Positions 62,301 through 64,000 of a DNA stretch of 64,000 nucleotides are shown piece after piece. A program made the position numbers and the translations under genes. Source of the stretch: Pontederia crassipes (lineage: Eukaryota; Streptophyta; Magnoliopsida; Commelinales; Pontederiaceae); the NCBI GenBank assembly GCA_030549335.1, contig CM060192.1, positions 20,092,157 to 20,156,156 on the forward strand, written 5' to 3'. The notes beneath the pieces were generated by a model. It had not been told where the DNA came from and searched no databases. It saw nothing but the letters and a program-made list of their open reading frames with translations. Within the stretch, counting starts at the first letter, position 1; each line of letters opens with the position of its first letter.

Positions 62301-63627
62301 TCCTTTCCTTTGCACCACCGCACGTCCTTTCCGGCATGTATACAAATATGTATACCACCATCAAACTTCTTTTATATAAGGCTTGGTAGAACTATTGCAT
62401 ATATCAAATTCAATATTATATATGTTTATAATATTCACATAATGAGCAAGATATAATATATCATCCTTTAGCCTTTTGAGTTTTGTTAGCAAAATTACGG
62501 CATGAATCAAATGTTTAGAAAAGATTGCATTAAGCAGCCGAAGTCATGGTGTTCACGAACAAATTTTTGAGAAACCTCGGACGTGAGGAATCTTTCAAAA
62601 AAATTGATCCGTATTCGATCACCTATCAAAAGACTTTAACATGTCGGCTTCAAAATTAGCATTCCGACTGATATGTTTACAGATAAAATTTGATAATTTT
62701 GCACAAAGTAGCCTAAATTTCGTTAACGCTACTCCTAATGCGCCACGGACAGGAGGATTGACTATTGATAATTGCTCATATTACTATTAGTTTGCAAGAA
62801 TGATGGATTGGTTTTAGAGTTAACAAACTCAACTTGATCAAATTCCGAAGTGAGAACGTTGATTGGTTTTAGAGTTAGATTATGAGTCGAAGGCACTAAA
62901 AAAATAGCTCCCCTATTTTATATTTACCTCTCTATTCATTTAGCCTTGAGGTAATAAGATACGGATGTTTGAGTAGATTTACCCCCTCAATAAATAAATA
63001 AATATATATGACTATTGCCAAAGTAAGGTAGGGTTGATTGGTTGATATCAACCGGCACCAAAATCGCTTCCATTGTGCCACACGAATCAACAGGGTCCAC
63101 TACGAGAACATACAAAGTACCAACTTTGGAATTGTCTTGTGGTTCTTTATTATTTCTTTGTGAACCAAGGAGAACTATTTCTTTATATGTCAAATATTCC
63201 TGGTATATTCCACACAGGAATTTGACAGCACAAGGACCTGATAGATAAATCGTTTATCATAAATGAGCTTAATTATCTCACTGTCACAAAAATATTTCAA
63301 ATTCAATCGCGGCGGTTTCTGGTTTTTACTATTTGATAGTTGTATGGATAGGTTTTTTTTAAGGGTTTAACGAAGGCGAAGATCTACATGATATAAATCA
63401 GTTATTTTCAAGTAAGTTGTTATTTTTTATAAATAAAGTGTAAATACTCAAAAAATAAAATTACCAATGTGTACCTTACAACTTAAAAAATGTTAATGTA
63501 TACCTTATAACTTACTTTAAAAAGTTGATTTACAAAATCTACACTAACATTGAACCCTTTTTTTAAAAGTGACATGGTACATAGAACGTCAGGTTTTGTT
63601 TAGATGGACCGAGGATAGGATAAATTT
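59314..63627. other. AT-rich intergenic DNA
   Basis: No gene, RNA gene or clear element was recognised on either strand. A short (TA)n run lies near 61985-62003. ORFs are short and AT-driven. Confidence 0.5.
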
Positions 63628-64000
63628 AGGGGTTTTTCCGCTAATCCTCCTAATTATGAACTTTTTTCATGTTTGTCTACGACTTTCGAATGTTCCGCTG
63701 ACCCCTGAATTATACCATCTTTTCCACTTAAGTTCATCCATCAACCATTGTCAACTTTCTCATTAATTTTCATATTTCTCATAATTTTTTTATCTTTTAT
63801 TTATAAAATGACCAAATTGTCTTTCCCTCCTATCCCTTGTATCACAAGGGGGCGCCCCCCTCGGCGATCTCCCCGACCTGCTATCTCCGACACCGATTAT
63901 GAGATCGCGGGGGAGGGGGGATGCCCCTCCTATGTGGCGACGAGATCGCGGGGGAGGAGGGATGCCCCTCCTCTGTGATCAAGTCGACGGCAACGAGATC
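63628..64000 (+). mobile_element. Left end of a second MULE of the same family, cut by the window edge
   Basis: From AGGGGTTTTTCCGCTAATCC onward about 200 bp parallels the left TIR at 12949. Shared blocks include AATTATGAACTTTTTTCATG, GTCTACGACTTTCGAA, TATACCATCTTTTCCACTTA and ATAAAATGACCAAATTG. The following sequence is GC-rich and differs from the first element; it includes two direct copies of GAGATCGCGGGGGAGG (63901 and 63943). The element continues beyond 64000. Confidence 0.75.
63901..63978 (+). repeat. 42-bp GC-rich tandem repeat
   Basis: Two adjacent units begin GAGATCGCGGGGGAGGRGGGATGCCCCTCCT. They lie just inside the TIR of the partial second MULE. A third GAGATC starts at 63995 at the window edge, so the array may continue. 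Confidence 0.8.

Noticed and set aside
63748..63978. Plus-strand ORF of 76 codons at the window edge
   Set aside because: It is built from the MULE terminal repeat and the GC-rich tandem repeat.

Overview
The window is nuclear DNA from a flowering plant. It has GT-AG introns with AT-rich interiors, AT-rich intergenic DNA, and Copia, LINE, Mutator-like and SINE elements. The genes have clear plant counterparts (isopentenyl phosphate kinase, group I WRKY, a CDK-like kinase of the At1g54610 type, a DUF1336 protein). GC-rich first exons in the WRKY and kinase genes hint at a monocot, but this is weak evidence and I cannot name a species.

Five protein-coding genes could be rebuilt exon by exon with every splice phase closing. 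(1) Isopentenyl phosphate kinase, minus strand, 7542 to 4202, 12 exons, 329 aa. (2) A DUF3598-like protein with a plastid-type N-terminus, plus strand, 7796 to 10251, 7 exons, 416 aa; it is divergent from gene 1 across only 253 bp. (3) A group I WRKY factor of the WRKY3/4 type, plus strand, 36683 to 39870, 4 exons, 496 aa. (4) A CDK-like protein kinase with an N-myristoylation start, plus strand, 46244 to 49790, 8 exons; codon 519 is an in-frame TGA. (5) A DUF1336/EDR2-C protein, minus strand, 53517 to 50790, 9 exons, 583 aa, with one GC-AG intron. Genes 4 and 5 converge.

Between 10.3 and 36.4 kb the DNA is mostly mobile elements. A 5-kb Mutator-like element (12949-17936) has long inverted ends, a decayed transposase reading inward from the left, and a GRF zinc-finger ORF reading inward from the right. 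That is the convergent two-gene plan of maize MuDR. A terminal repeat of the same family begins at 63628 and runs off the window. From about 20.4 to 29.6 kb lies a nest: an old minus-strand Copia element split by a younger full-length plus-strand Copia (20924-26305, TSD TAATC) and by a solo LTR (28147-28620, TSD TTGAT). From 29.7 to 36.3 kb there are tandem duplications, decayed repeats and a long CT microsatellite.

From 40.75 to about 45.1 kb lies an L1-type LINE on the minus strand, whose reverse transcriptase lost its catalytic palm through an internal deletion. Two tiny SINE stubs with 14-bp target duplications sit in introns of the WRKY and kinase genes, and a longer SINE copy lies upstream of the DUF1336 gene. 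The last 8 kb (55.4-63.6 kb) is AT-rich DNA with two MITE-like inverted repeats and no gene that I can support. The five host genes do not form a pathway; only the IPK/DUF3598 pair shares a promoter region.
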